Source: JAFAGX01 sp035624085 (lineage in GTDB: Bacteria; Acidobacteriota; Terriglobia; Terriglobales; Acidobacteriaceae). Taken from it: a stretch of 22,519 nucleotides of DNA. Both the position numbers and the translations under genes were made by a program. The notes below the pieces were generated by a model. It was not told the origin of the DNA. It worked only from the letters and a program-made list of their open reading frames with translations, and did no database searches. The stretch is taken from positions 1-22,519 of the forward strand of contig DASPSE010000135.1 of the NCBI GenBank assembly GCA_035624085.1, read 5' to 3'. Shown in pieces: positions 1-7,660 of the stretch (its first letter is position 1; each line of letters starts with the position of its first letter).

Positions 1-462
1 GAGTGCAACGCTATGTTGCCCCGAGGACTGCGTCCCGGCGCCGGTGAATGATTGGGTCAACGATGCGTCCGAAGCATTACTGGTGAAAGAGATGCTCCCT
101 GAAGAAGTTCCTGCCGTGGCCGGAGTGAAAGTGACCGTGTATTTGGCGCTGGTACCGGCCGCAACGGTGACAGGGAATATGATTCCAGTGACGGAGTATC
201 CTGATCCGCTCCAGGCGGCTGAAGAGACGGTGACATCAGCATTCGTAGCCGACAAAGTGCCGGTCAAGGGTGAGCTGTTGCCTACCGCTACATTCCCGAA
301 ATTCAGTGAGGAAGGCGATACGGCAAGTGCACCTGACGTATTACCCGGGACTTGGCTATTAGAACTGGAGGACACGCCCGAGCAGCCCACGAGCAGACAT
401 AGGCCAACCAGCACTAAGATGGCGCCCATCAGACGCAGACGAACTCTGTGCTCCCTTCCCAC
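1..462 (-). CDS. Choice-of-anchor D Ig-like repeat lipoprotein, C-terminus cut by window edge
   Basis: The minus-strand frame is open from about 462 to base 1 and continues past the window. A GTG start at 460-462 gives an Arg-rich n-region, a hydrophobic core and the lipobox LVGC followed by SG, so this should be a lipoprotein. The in-frame ATG at 427-429 would lose the charged n-region, so GTG is preferred, although neither has a clear Shine-Dalgarno. After a Ser/Thr-rich linker comes one Ig-like repeat with the family hallmarks LNFGNVAVG, FPVTVAAG and VTFTPATAG. The sequence then reads HSVAL, which in the neighbouring paralogue marks the entry to the terminal Fn3 domain. It therefore probably has one Ig repeat plus Fn3. 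Function is not known; an extracellular adhesive or structural role is only inferred from the fold. Confidence 0.8.
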   Translation of the reverse strand, partial: MGREHRVRLRLMGAILVLVGLCLLVGCSGVSSSSNSQVPGNTSGALAVSPSSLNFGNVAVGNSSPLTGTLSATNADVTVSSAAWSGSGYSVTGIIFPVTVAAGTSAKYTVTFTPATAGTSSGSISFTSNASDASLTQSFTGAGTQSSGQHSVAL

Positions 463-651
463 GCAACGATTATCGGCCTAAGGTGACAGATGGTCGAGAG
501 AGCGTAAATCCATGACCATTCTCGCGAGACGTATTGCACCTTAGTAACGGGATGCGGAAGACAAAGGTGAGCTGGATATTAAGTCGGCGATTAAGCTACT
601 CCAAGTCGTGGGACCAAAACCGAGGCTCCAAGCATTGCGACTCGCGGTGTG
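463..651. other. Intergenic, no gene seen
   Basis: A 189-base gap between two minus-strand Ig-repeat genes. A loose dyad ATGGTC/GACCAT (complement strand, around 490-520) lies upstream of the left-hand gene. I see no convincing promoter, terminator or small ORF. Confidence 0.4.
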
Positions 652-1914
652 CTAGGGAATCTTGACCTTCACATGGTTTGAGAGCGCGCTTTCCTGTCCA
701 TGGGAATTTACCGCGGTGGTCGCATAATAGTAGGTCTCACCGGAAACGACCGAAGCATCTGTATAACTGGTGACGCCGTGCAGGGTGGAATTAATTTTCG
801 CGTAGGAACTGCCGCTGCTGTCGTGACGGTAGATGTTATAACCCACCACATGGGGCGAGGTGCTCGCTTTCCACGATAGGTAAACCGTCGCGGGAGTCCC
901 GGTGCCGCTTACAGATTCGGCGGTGGGAGAATCTCCAGCGTTGCTTGTGAAGGAAAGAGTGGACGCTGCGGAGCCAGTGGTCTGTGGTGTGAATACGACG
1001 GTTAAGGGTAGGCTCTGGCCGGCGGCAATCGTGGCCGGGAATGACAGCCCCTGGAGAGTGAATTCCGAACTGCTGCTGGTTGCCGAAGAAACTGTTACGC
1101 TCGCACCGCTGGCGCTGAGCGTTCCGTTTTGAGTGGTGCTGGCTCCGACCGCTACATTGCCGAAATTAATCGTGGTCGGGGCAACTGCCAGCTCGCCGGC
1201 GGGTGTCCCAGTGCCTTGTAAGTTTATTTCCAGGATGGGGTCTAATGCGCCGGTAAGGAACAGCTTGCCAGCGACTGTGCCAGATGCCTGCGGAACGAAC
1301 GTCACATTAAACGTGAAGCTCTCTCCCGCAGACAAGGTTAGAGGCAGCGTTATCCCACTGGCATGGAAGCCAGTGCCGTTTAACCGATGGTGGGAAAGGG
1401 TAACGCTGGAGTTGCCAGCGTTGGTGAGCGTTACCGGCAACTGCAGGCCGAGTCCCACCTGCACCTTGCCAAAAGCGACCGTGCCTGGATTTGCGGTCAG
1501 CGACCAGTTGGCCACGCCCGTGCCACGCAGCGGAAGCGACAGCTGTCCGCTGGATGCGGTGCTAGTGACTACCGCGGTTCCGGTAACGTTACCTGTTGTC
1601 GTGGGAGTGAAAGTTAAACTGACCCGGACGCTTTGTCCCGCAGCCAAGCTAAACGGGAGAGTTAGATTGTCCAAGCCGAAAACAGATGCGGTGGCCTGAA
1701 CATTCGAAATCGTCACGCTACTCGCTCCGGAATTCGTCAAAGTGACCGTACGTTTTGCTATTTGGCCCACGATGACTTTGGAGAAGCTAAGGCCGGCGGG
1801 AGTACACGTCAATTGTTGGGTGCTGGCCCCAGAACTCGAAACCCACGCGATGCACAGAGCGACGCCCGCCAGTGGGCCAGGCACGCGCGTCAAGATTGCC
1901 CGGAGTGCTCGCAT
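652..1914 (-). CDS. Exported choice-of-anchor D / Fn3 protein, three Ig repeats
   Basis: From ATG 1914 the product is 420 aa. In-frame TTG (1950) and GTG (1944) starts are possible, but ATG 1914 gives a conventional Sec signal peptide (MRALRAILTRVPGPLAG, then a hydrophobic stretch ending near SSSGAS). No start has a good Shine-Dalgarno. The mature protein has three roughly 100-residue Ig-like repeats, each opening with a LSF/VAF/INFG..VG strand and closing with LxGTG. A C-terminal Fn3 domain follows (LSWKAS, GYNIYR, TYYYATTAVNS), and the chain ends right after it. There is no sortase, PEP-CTERM or membrane anchor, and no lipobox, unlike the first and fourth members of the array. The third repeat belongs to a distinct subtype with ASGASVTV in place of TNSG. 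Probably a secreted or cell-surface structural protein; no enzyme motif is visible. Confidence 0.85.
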   Translation of the reverse strand: MRALRAILTRVPGPLAGVALCIAWVSSSGASTQQLTCTPAGLSFSKVIVGQIAKRTVTLTNSGASSVTISNVQATASVFGLDNLTLPFSLAAGQSVRVSLTFTPTTTGNVTGTAVVTSTASSGQLSLPLRGTGVANWSLTANPGTVAFGKVQVGLGLQLPVTLTNAGNSSVTLSHHRLNGTGFHASGITLPLTLSAGESFTFNVTFVPQASGTVAGKLFLTGALDPILEINLQGTGTPAGELAVAPTTINFGNVAVGASTTQNGTLSASGASVTVSSATSSSSEFTLQGLSFPATIAAGQSLPLTVVFTPQTTGSAASTLSFTSNAGDSPTAESVSGTGTPATVYLSWKASTSPHVVGYNIYRHDSSGSSYAKINSTLHGVTSYTDASVVSGETYYYATTAVNSHGQESALSNHVKVKIP

Positions 1915-1995
1915 AAGGGCGCAAGAATCTGAGATCTTGCACACCCCCAACGGTACAAGATGAAACTCTGTCGGACGGAATCAAAAAGTTGCCAT

Positions 1996-2024
1996 ACTGT
2001 AACTAGCCTTCCTGCGAGTGTCAA
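1996..2024 (-). promoter_or_regulatory. Putative sigma70-type promoter for the three-repeat Ig protein
   Basis: On the minus strand TTGACA (2024-2019) is followed after 17 bases by TACAGT (2001-1996). The -35 box is a perfect consensus match and the spacing is optimal. Transcription would begin near 1989, upstream of all candidate starts of the next gene. Confidence 0.5.
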
Positions 2025-2057
2025 GATTGCAAATTGCTGCAACCCGTATGCAATCTT
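2023..2057. repeat. 9-bp inverted repeat next to the promoter
   Basis: AAGATTGCA (2023-2031) and TGCAATCTT (2049-2057) are perfect inverted copies around a 17-base spacer. They lie between the stop of the upstream gene (2066) and the -35 box, and the left arm touches that box. With no T-run it is a poor intrinsic terminator; an operator-like site is possible. Confidence 0.5.
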
Positions 2058-2065
2058 TTGCAGCT

Positions 2066-3316
2066 TCATGGAATCACGGCCTGCACTTGGTTGGAGTAAG
2101 CGCTCTCGTCGCCACTCGAGTTGACGGCAGTGGTCACGTAATAGTAGGTCTGGCCTGGGGCGACGGTGCCGTCGGTGTAGGTGGTGCTGGGATCGAGTGT
2201 GGAATTGATCTTCGAATAAGGCCCTCCCGATGTGCCGCCGCGGTAGACGTTGTAACCGTCTACCTTGGAAGTGCTGGGATTCCATGAAAGGCTGACGCTT
2301 GGCGCAACGCCAGCACCGGTCAAAGACTCAGCCGTTGGCGAGCTTGAGGCGTTGCTGGTGAACGAGAGCGTGCCCGAAGCGCTCCCGCTGGCCTGCGGCG
2401 CGAAGGTCACTGAGTAGGAGACATTCTGGCCGGGAGCGATCGTCGCGGGGAGCGATAATCCGCTGAAAACAAACTCCGAGCTGTTGCTCGTCGCAGACGA
2501 AACCGTCACGCTTGCGCCCGTGACACTGAGCGTCCCCGTTTGGACCGAACTCGTCCCAACTGTCACGTTTCCAAAGGCGATGGTTGCTGGAGATATGGTT
2601 AACTGACCGGGTACGGTCCCCGTGCCAGTCAGGGGCACTGCCAGCATTACATTGTTTCCGGAGTTTAAGCCCTGGAGCATGCCGATGACAGGTCCGGTTG
2701 ATGATGGAGAAAACAGGACGCTGAACGTGTAGCTATATCCGGCCGCCAGGGTCAGAGGCAGAGCTAGCCCGTTCACCGCAAATCCGGCGCCCGTTGTGAG
2801 CTCTTGAGAAATGGTGAGGCTGCCATTCCCGGAGTTGGTTAACGTCACCAGCGCGGTTCCACTGCTTCCGGTTGGGACGTTGCCAAACGTAACACTCGGC
2901 GGATTGGCGGTCAACGAATTGCTGGATATACCCCTACCGCGCACATTGAAGCCAGCGGCATCGTTGTTGAATGCGATAGTCCCGCTGTCGAGTCCAGAGG
3001 CAGGCGGGCTGAAGGTGACAGTGAAACTGGCAGTCTGGCCCGGGGCCAGGGTTAGCGGCAGCGTCAACTGGTTCACGGTAAATGCTGCCGCGTTCACGCT
3101 CATGGTTGACAGAGTAATGCTGGTCGATCCGTTGTTGGTCATAGTGACCGCCAAGGTCTCCGTCTGGCCGACCACGACTCCGCCAAACCGTAAGTCTGAT
3201 GGATTGAAGGTGAGCTGAGTCGCGGCTGCAGCAGGCACTTTCAACGAGGCGATCAAGATCAGAGTACAGAATGCGAGGAAGACACCGAGCTTCGAGATTG
3301 GATGGGGGAGTTGCAT
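2066..3316 (-). CDS. Exported choice-of-anchor D / Fn3 protein, three Ig repeats (paralogue)
   Basis: The frame is open upstream to 3475, but ATG 3316 is preferred because AGGA lies four bases before it and it begins a standard signal peptide (MQLPHPISKLGVFLAFCTL, then a core ending VPAAAA). The product is 416 aa. It contains three Ig-like repeats (starting near LRFGGVVVG, VTFGNVPTG and IAFGNVTVG) and a C-terminal Fn3 domain with GYNVYRGGTSGGPYSKIN and TYYYVTTAVNSSG. As in the neighbour, the last repeat before Fn3 has the SVTGASVTVSSAT subtype, and the protein stops directly after Fn3 without an anchor. It resembles the downstream gene in size and order, so a tandem duplication is likely. Expected location is outside the cytoplasmic membrane; biological role unknown. 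Confidence 0.87.
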   Translation of the reverse strand: MQLPHPISKLGVFLAFCTLILIASLKVPAAAATQLTFNPSDLRFGGVVVGQTETLAVTMTNNGSTSITLSTMSVNAAAFTVNQLTLPLTLAPGQTASFTVTFSPPASGLDSGTIAFNNDAAGFNVRGRGISSNSLTANPPSVTFGNVPTGSSGTALVTLTNSGNGSLTISQELTTGAGFAVNGLALPLTLAAGYSYTFSVLFSPSSTGPVIGMLQGLNSGNNVMLAVPLTGTGTVPGQLTISPATIAFGNVTVGTSSVQTGTLSVTGASVTVSSATSNSSEFVFSGLSLPATIAPGQNVSYSVTFAPQASGSASGTLSFTSNASSSPTAESLTGAGVAPSVSLSWNPSTSKVDGYNVYRGGTSGGPYSKINSTLDPSTTYTDGTVAPGQTYYYVTTAVNSSGDESAYSNQVQAVIP

Positions 3317-3436
3317 AGCATCCTGAGTTTGCAGAATTATTGGCCGAGCATGAAGGTCTCGATGGTGCATCCCAGCTGGTCTTCGTTGGGCCAGTTCTGC
3401 TTTGGGATTCGGTCCCGTCTTCGGACGTCCGCGGGG

Positions 3437-3461
3437 ACGTAACAACCCAGAGAGGTTACGT
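3437..3461. repeat. 7-bp inverted repeat upstream of an Ig-repeat gene
   Basis: ACGTAAC (3437-3443) and GTTACGT (3455-3461) are perfect inverted copies with an 11-base spacer. They sit about 120 bases upstream of the ATG at 3316, where a promoter or operator would be expected. There is no following T-run. Confidence 0.45.
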
Positions 3462-3543
3462 GGACCAAAGGCCAATGCGCAGCGAGATGAGAGTGATGTG
3501 CAGTTGACTAAGAGTAGGGCTTTCGGTGAGCGACGCCGCAGGT

Positions 3544-5895
3544 CTACGGAGGCGGAATCGCCGCTGTCGCTTGATTGGAATAAGCACTTTCCTGATTGTC
3601 AGAGTTCACCGCGGTGGTCACGTAGTAGTAGGTCGTGCCGTCAGTCACAGAATTGTCTGTATAGGTCGTGGTAGGCGCAGTTACGGAGCCGATCTGCGAA
3701 TAGGAGCTGCCCGAAGTGGTGCTGCGATAAACATTGTAGGACGCGATATTGGATGAAGTGCTGGCGGTCCAGGAAAGAGCCACACTGTGTACCGGAGGCG
3801 CAGTGCCGGTGCCCGTCAGAGATTGCACCGCAGGCGTATTCGAAGCATTGCTGGAGAACGTGAGGGTTCCGGTGGCTGCGCCTGTAGCCTGAGGCGTGAA
3901 CGTAACAGTGAACGAGGCGCTGTTCCCGGCCTGTATGGTAACTGGCAACGAGATTCCGCTGAGGGTGAACTCCGCATTACTCGAATTAGCCGATGTGACA
4001 GTGACGCTGGAACCACTGGCGTTGAGTGAGCCGGGTAGATTGGCGCTGGTTCCGACCACCACGTTGCTGAAATTGAGCGGGGTGGGCGTAACCGCTAGTT
4101 GCCCGGCTGCCGTGGCCGTGCCAGACAACGGGATGACCAAGGTCGAGTCCGATGCGTTCGAGGCGATGGAGATACTTCCGGTGGCACTGCCCGCCGATTG
4201 CGGAGCGAAGATCACGCTGAATGTATAGCTCTGTCCTGCCGTCAGGGTCAGTGGAGGAGTGAAACCGCTCACGCTGAAACCCGAGCCGGTAACGGTGTCC
4301 TGCGAAATGGTCACACTCGAACCGCCGGAATTGGTCAACGTCTCCGACAGTTTTTCAGAACTACCCACCTGAATACTCGCGAAGCTAAGACTCGTGGGAT
4401 TGGCGCTTAGCTGGCCGGGCGTGATTCCGGTTCCGGAGAGCGGCACGACCAGCGTCGGATTCGGCGCGTTCGAAGTAATCGTAACGCTGCCGGAAAAACT
4501 AGCCGCCGACAGTGGTGCGAAAGTTACCGTCATGGTGGTGCTTTGACCAGCTGCCAGGGTCACAGGCAGAGCCAGGCCGCTCAAACTGAAATCCGTGCCC
4601 GTCGCCGTGGCATTCGAGATTGTTACGCTGGTCCCGCCGGTATTTGTCAGACTTGCCGACTGCTGTTGACTGCTTCCCACCTGCACGCTGCCGAAAGCCA
4701 CACTGGTGGGGCTTACGGTGAGCGAGCCGGGAGCGAGGGCGGCTCCGGAAAGTGGCAGGTTCAATGTAGAACTGGAAGCATTACTGGTGAATGCAACGTT
4801 TCCGCTAACGGTGCCTGCCGCCTGCGGAGTGAACAATACATTGAAGCTGGCGCTTTGGCCAGCCGTCAGAGTCAATGGCAAAGTGAGGCCACTCACGCTG
4901 AAACCGGATCCGCTCGCCAAGGCTTGAGTTACCGAGACGCTTGAGCCGCCCGAGTTGGTCAGTGTCACCGACTGACTCTGATTCGTTCCCACTTCCACAT
5001 TCACGAAACTCACGGTGGTAGGCGCCACGCTGAGCTGGCCGGGCGTGGTGCCCGATCCAGAAAGCGATATTGTGACCGTATTATTGCTCGCCGACATGCG
5101 ATGAGAACTGGAGAATGTGGAACTATGAAAGCCTGTGACCAGGAAACGCACCTGTGGAGCCGACATGGAAGCACTCGTTGTGAGCGTGATGCTTCCCGTC
5201 TGCGCCCCGCTGGATTGCGGATCGAAGGTTACGGCCACATCCGTGCTCTGTCCAGGATTCAGGGTGAGCGGCAAACTCAGCCCACTCACTTGAAAATTTC
5301 CGCCGCTCACGGTGGCCTGCGAAATGGTTACAGTTGAGCCGCCAGAGTTCGTCAGTGCTGCTGATTTGGTCTGAGTGCTGCCTAATAGCACTGCGCCGAA
5401 GCTGACGCTGGAAGGGCTTGCCACCAGTTGGCCCGGAGCGAGACCGGTTCCGGAGAGCGATACCGCTACAACAGCGTTGGAAGCAGTACTCGATATTGGA
5501 ATCGTTCCAGTGGCGTTCCCTGCAGCCGAAGGAGTAAAAGCCACGCTTAAAGTCACCGACTTGCCGGCTGCAACGGTCACGGGAAGGCTGGGCGCGCTCA
5601 GGGAAAACTCAGGCGCACTGGGTTTGGCACTGCTGATCGTAACTGAGGCGGTTCCGCTATTCGTCGCGGTAACTGTGAGCGTGTTGCTGTTGCCAACCAC
5701 CACGCTGCCGAAACTTAGGGATGAATTGCTTAAACCCAGGTCACCAGTCGGCGACGATTGCTGCGTCGACGGGGTGCTGGTGCTCAAGCCTTGACATCCC
5801 GTGAAGCTGGCCAGGGCCAGGATAAGAATGAGTGCACTCGAGCTGGTCGCAAGATTCCTGTGGCAGCAGATCTTCGTCTGAGCGGACTTACTCAT
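3544..5895 (-). CDS. Large choice-of-anchor D / Fn3 lipoprotein, six Ig repeats
   Basis: ATG 5895 is chosen because GAGGTGG lies about six bases upstream; the open frame extends to 5925. The 783-aa product starts with a lipoprotein signal (hydrophobic core ending in FTGCQG), then a Ser/Thr/Pro linker. Six Ig-like repeats of about 100 residues follow, with openings LSFGSVVVG, VSFGAVLLG, VSFVNVEVG, VAFGSVQVG, LSFASIQVG and LNFSNVVVG. A terminal Fn3 domain has SYNVYRSTTSGSSYSQIG and TYYYVTTAVNSDN. The sixth repeat is of the same subtype as the last repeat in each neighbour (NASGSSVTV). The second repeat carries an unusual 27-residue insertion at residues 244-270. This is the longest member of the four-gene array and probably a surface-displayed filament-like lipoprotein. 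Ligand and function are unknown. Confidence 0.88.
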   Translation of the reverse strand: MSKSAQTKICCHRNLATSSSALILILALASFTGCQGLSTSTPSTQQSSPTGDLGLSNSSLSFGSVVVGNSNTLTVTATNSGTASVTISSAKPSAPEFSLSAPSLPVTVAAGKSVTLSVAFTPSAAGNATGTIPISSTASNAVVAVSLSGTGLAPGQLVASPSSVSFGAVLLGSTQTKSAALTNSGGSTVTISQATVSGGNFQVSGLSLPLTLNPGQSTDVAVTFDPQSSGAQTGSITLTTSASMSAPQVRFLVTGFHSSTFSSSHRMSASNNTVTISLSGSGTTPGQLSVAPTTVSFVNVEVGTNQSQSVTLTNSGGSSVSVTQALASGSGFSVSGLTLPLTLTAGQSASFNVLFTPQAAGTVSGNVAFTSNASSSTLNLPLSGAALAPGSLTVSPTSVAFGSVQVGSSQQQSASLTNTGGTSVTISNATATGTDFSLSGLALPVTLAAGQSTTMTVTFAPLSAASFSGSVTITSNAPNPTLVVPLSGTGITPGQLSANPTSLSFASIQVGSSEKLSETLTNSGGSSVTISQDTVTGSGFSVSGFTPPLTLTAGQSYTFSVIFAPQSAGSATGSISIASNASDSTLVIPLSGTATAAGQLAVTPTPLNFSNVVVGTSANLPGSLNASGSSVTVTSANSSNAEFTLSGISLPVTIQAGNSASFTVTFTPQATGAATGTLTFSSNASNTPAVQSLTGTGTAPPVHSVALSWTASTSSNIASYNVYRSTTSGSSYSQIGSVTAPTTTYTDNSVTDGTTYYYVTTAVNSDNQESAYSNQATAAIPPP
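5086..5166 (-). other. In-frame 81-bp insertion inside Ig repeat 2
   Basis: Aligning the end of repeat 2 with the other repeats shows an extra segment from M244 to S270 (SAPQVRFLVTGFHSSTFSSS is part of it). Its composition (R, F, H, Q) is unlike the surrounding S/T/G/V-rich repeats. The 9-bp direct repeat GCCGACATG occurs at 5090-5098 and 5159-5167, exactly 69 bases (23 codons) apart, as a small insertion or duplication scar would leave. Confidence 0.55.
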
Positions 5896-6416
5896 AGAAA
5901 ACCACCTCACCATACCAATCGGCAATTTTCAGGAACACGAGAATGCCCAGGACTAGACTGCACTAGGGAATTGGACTTCGTATAGGTCGCGGAAGGACAG
6001 ATTAGCGGACGGTCGAAGGGACCTGAGGCAAGTTATTATCCCGCCGAGAAAGACTGGCCTCTGGCACATCGACTATCGTAACCGGGTAACCATCGTCCAG
6101 GAGAGAGTCCAAGAAAGCAGCGCTTACTTTAGAGTTAATAGCCACCCCACATTTAGTACACGTCCGCGGGTAAAGTGTTGCGCCCAACTTAGCCCCAGTG
6201 TCGCCGGACTAGAGCGGGACGTCGAATAGTATCGCTGGGGCCACAGTCCGTAATCGAACAAAAGTTCGAACCAAGCAGGTGAAAAGAAACTCCGGTGGGA
6301 CGATGGGAATCAGCTTACGCTTTCTAAACCTCAACTAAAGGTTTCAGCTTCAAACAAGCGGAGAGCCTCTCGGGGGGTTGAATAGGGAGATTCGACCTGC
6401 GAACGGAAACGTGAAG
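5896..6416. other. 521-base intergenic stretch without a convincing gene
   Basis: A minus-strand frame at 6002-6187 could encode about 61 residues with a CTKC motif, but it starts with TTG, has no Shine-Dalgarno and matches nothing I recognise, so it is not called. Two small perfect inverted repeats are present: TCGAAC/GTTCGA (6254-6269, loop AAAA) and AAACCT/AGGTTT (6326-6344, loop of seven). The second lies downstream of the stop of the small Cys-rich gene and could help end its transcript, but it is AT-rich and lacks a T-run. The leader of the large Ig-repeat gene occupies the left end. Confidence 0.4.
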
Positions 6417-6821
6417 CTAGGGAGCCGGCTGCGCCGGAATCGATGCCTTCTGTGGTTTGGCGGCGCGCTCCCGCTCGATGCGCTGAATGGTTTCGCGGAG
6501 CCAATGTTTCAGGGCCTCTTCCAGTTCCATCTGCTCGCGCTGCCGCTCCATCGAGTACACAGTTTCACCCTGAGCGTTGAGCGGGATGTGGTGGCAAGGG
6601 ATTTCTTCTTCCTGATACTTCGCGGGAACGAAGTCTGTCAGCAGGCACTCGTTGCAGGGGTGGGGACGTCCGGCATCGCCGAAATTGATGCAGGAGAGGG
6701 AGTCCAGAAAAACCGACGTCGGTTTCCACGGGGTGCGGACCGAGCGGCCATAGCCGCCCTGCTCGAGGAAATTCAACTCAAATTTGAGCACTTCCAGGAT
6801 ATCGCGCTTGTCATCCGACAT
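6417..6821 (-). CDS. Small Cys-rich conserved-looking hypothetical protein
   Basis: ATG 6821 follows GGGGAGG with about seven bases of spacing, so this start is well supported over the longer frame to 6881. The 134-aa product has no signal peptide or membrane segment. The N-terminal half is acidic/amphipathic (MSDDKRDILEVLKFELNFLE). The centre carries C44, then PCNEC (C56, C59), then IPCHHIPL (C76, H77, H78), which could bind zinc or iron. The C-terminal third (about 90-122) is a charged helix rich in E, R and Q, followed by a Pro/Ala tail. I do not recognise the family with certainty; it looks like a lineage-conserved cytoplasmic protein. It is divergent from the OsmC-family gene and shares its 180-base control region, including a CRP-like site. 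Confidence 0.75.
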   Translation of the reverse strand: MSDDKRDILEVLKFELNFLEQGGYGRSVRTPWKPTSVFLDSLSCINFGDAGRPHPCNECLLTDFVPAKYQEEEIPCHHIPLNAQGETVYSMERQREQMELEEALKHWLRETIQRIERERAAKPQKASIPAQPAP

Positions 6822-6932
6822 TGGTCTGCCTCCCCGGGGTGGTACTCCCAAATAGGGGACTGCCCACCCACATGATGGCACTTATTCTGCGGCTTCCCGC
6901 ACAGCCCTGCGGTGACTGCTCTCACGAGCTTG

Positions 6933-6948
6933 TGTGACGTTGATCACA
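6933..6948. promoter_or_regulatory. Perfect CRP/FNR-superfamily operator (TGTGA-N6-TCACA)
   Basis: TGTGA (6933-6937), six bases, then TCACA (6944-6948) matches the core E. coli CRP consensus exactly. The site is centred 61 bases upstream of the OsmC-family ATG and about 120 bases upstream of the divergent hypothetical gene, so a CRP-family regulator could control either or both. No clear -35/-10 pair was identified beside it. Confidence 0.6.
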
Positions 6949-7001
6949 ACCTGGGAACTGAAGTTGGCCCATGCTGGACTAAGGAAACTGGGAGGGCGCT
7001 T

Positions 7002-7454
7002 ATGGAAACGCAATATAACTATCACGCCAGCGCGCAATTCCATCAGCATGATCGCAGCTTCGTTGCCCTTGAGCAGGGCGTTCCGCGCCTCATACATTTT
7101 TCGGCCTCGCCGGAGTTTGGCGGCGAGCCGGGCGTCTGGAGCCCGGAGCACTTTCTGTTGGCCGCTGTGGCCTCCTGCTTTATCGAAACGTTTAAAGCGG
7201 TCGCGAGAGCTTCGAAATTGGATTTTCAAGGCATTGAGGTGGGCGTCGATGGAATCCTCGAAAAGGATGCCGGAGGCCTGCGCTTCACAAAGATTGCGCT
7301 TCAGCCGACAGTAATCATCTATGCGGACGAGTCCTATGAACTGGCACGCCGACTCTTAGAGAAAGCTGAGCGCATCTGCCTCGTTGTTCGTTCGCTATCC
7401 AGCGAGGTCAAGTTGGAGCCGAAAATCCTGGTCGAACAGCCGTTAGTCGCGTAG
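7002..7454 (+). CDS. OsmC/Ohr-family protein
   Basis: ATG 7002 is preceded by GGGAGG at a spacing of about six; the longer frame from 6912 has no such support and would run through the CRP-like site. The 150-aa product matches the OsmC family in length and layout. An N-terminal beta region is followed by WSPEHFLLAAVASCF, with the first conserved Cys (C59) at the start of the central helix. A second Cys (C126) lies in AERICLVVRSLS, as in thiol peroxidases that reduce organic hydroperoxides. Residues around GGEPGVWSPEHLL-type motifs are typical of the family. It is predicted to be a cytoplasmic, probably dimeric, thiol-dependent protein for oxidative-stress defence. OsmC and Ohr cannot be separated with confidence by eye, and some OsmC-like proteins have unknown substrates, so no gene symbol is given. 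Confidence 0.85.
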   Translation: METQYNYHASAQFHQHDRSFVALEQGVPRLIHFSASPEFGGEPGVWSPEHFLLAAVASCFIETFKAVARASKLDFQGIEVGVDGILEKDAGGLRFTKIALQPTVIIYADESYELARRLLEKAERICLVVRSLSSEVKLEPKILVEQPLVA

Positions 7455-7596
7455 AACCACAATTCTTCTGCAAAAAAGGGGAGTTCTTCGCAACGGGGCT
7501 TTCAGCAACAGAAATACGGGTGGGAATTTTGTTGCGCGACTGTCTCCAATCGCATCTAACCTAATAATTCGTAGCTGCTCACATTTGCGGCTGATT

Positions 7597-7625
7597 TTCG
7601 TCTGAACAAAGGCACACGGTATAAT
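7597..7625 (+). promoter_or_regulatory. Putative promoter of the HtrA protease gene
   Basis: A perfect -10 box TATAAT lies at 7620-7625. Seventeen bases upstream is a weak -35 (TTCGTC, 7597-7602). Transcription from about 7632 would leave a leader of roughly 29 bases containing the GGAGG at 7646-7650. Confidence 0.5.
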
Positions 7626-7660
7626 TCAAATCGGTGATAAACATTGGAGGAAGTGAACAT

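Noticed and set aside
1133..1699. Long plus-strand frames across the Ig-repeat genes (here and at 3896-4228, 5375-5794)
   Set aside because: They are antisense shadows of repetitive S/T/G/V-rich coding sequence and have no start signals or family match.
3317..3543. Possible cyclic-di-GMP or other riboswitch upstream of an Ig-repeat gene
   Set aside because: Short pieces such as GGGACC and AAAGC appear, but the conserved core and its order are not there.
6002..6187. Minus-strand frame for about 61 aa with a CTKC motif
   Set aside because: It starts with TTG, has no Shine-Dalgarno, no recognisable family and lies in AT/GC-mixed spacer; more likely chance.
6251..6280. GTTCGAACC resembling a tRNA T-loop
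   Set aside because: No acceptor stem, anticodon stem or CCA can be fitted around it; it is part of a short palindrome TCGAAC/GTTCGA.
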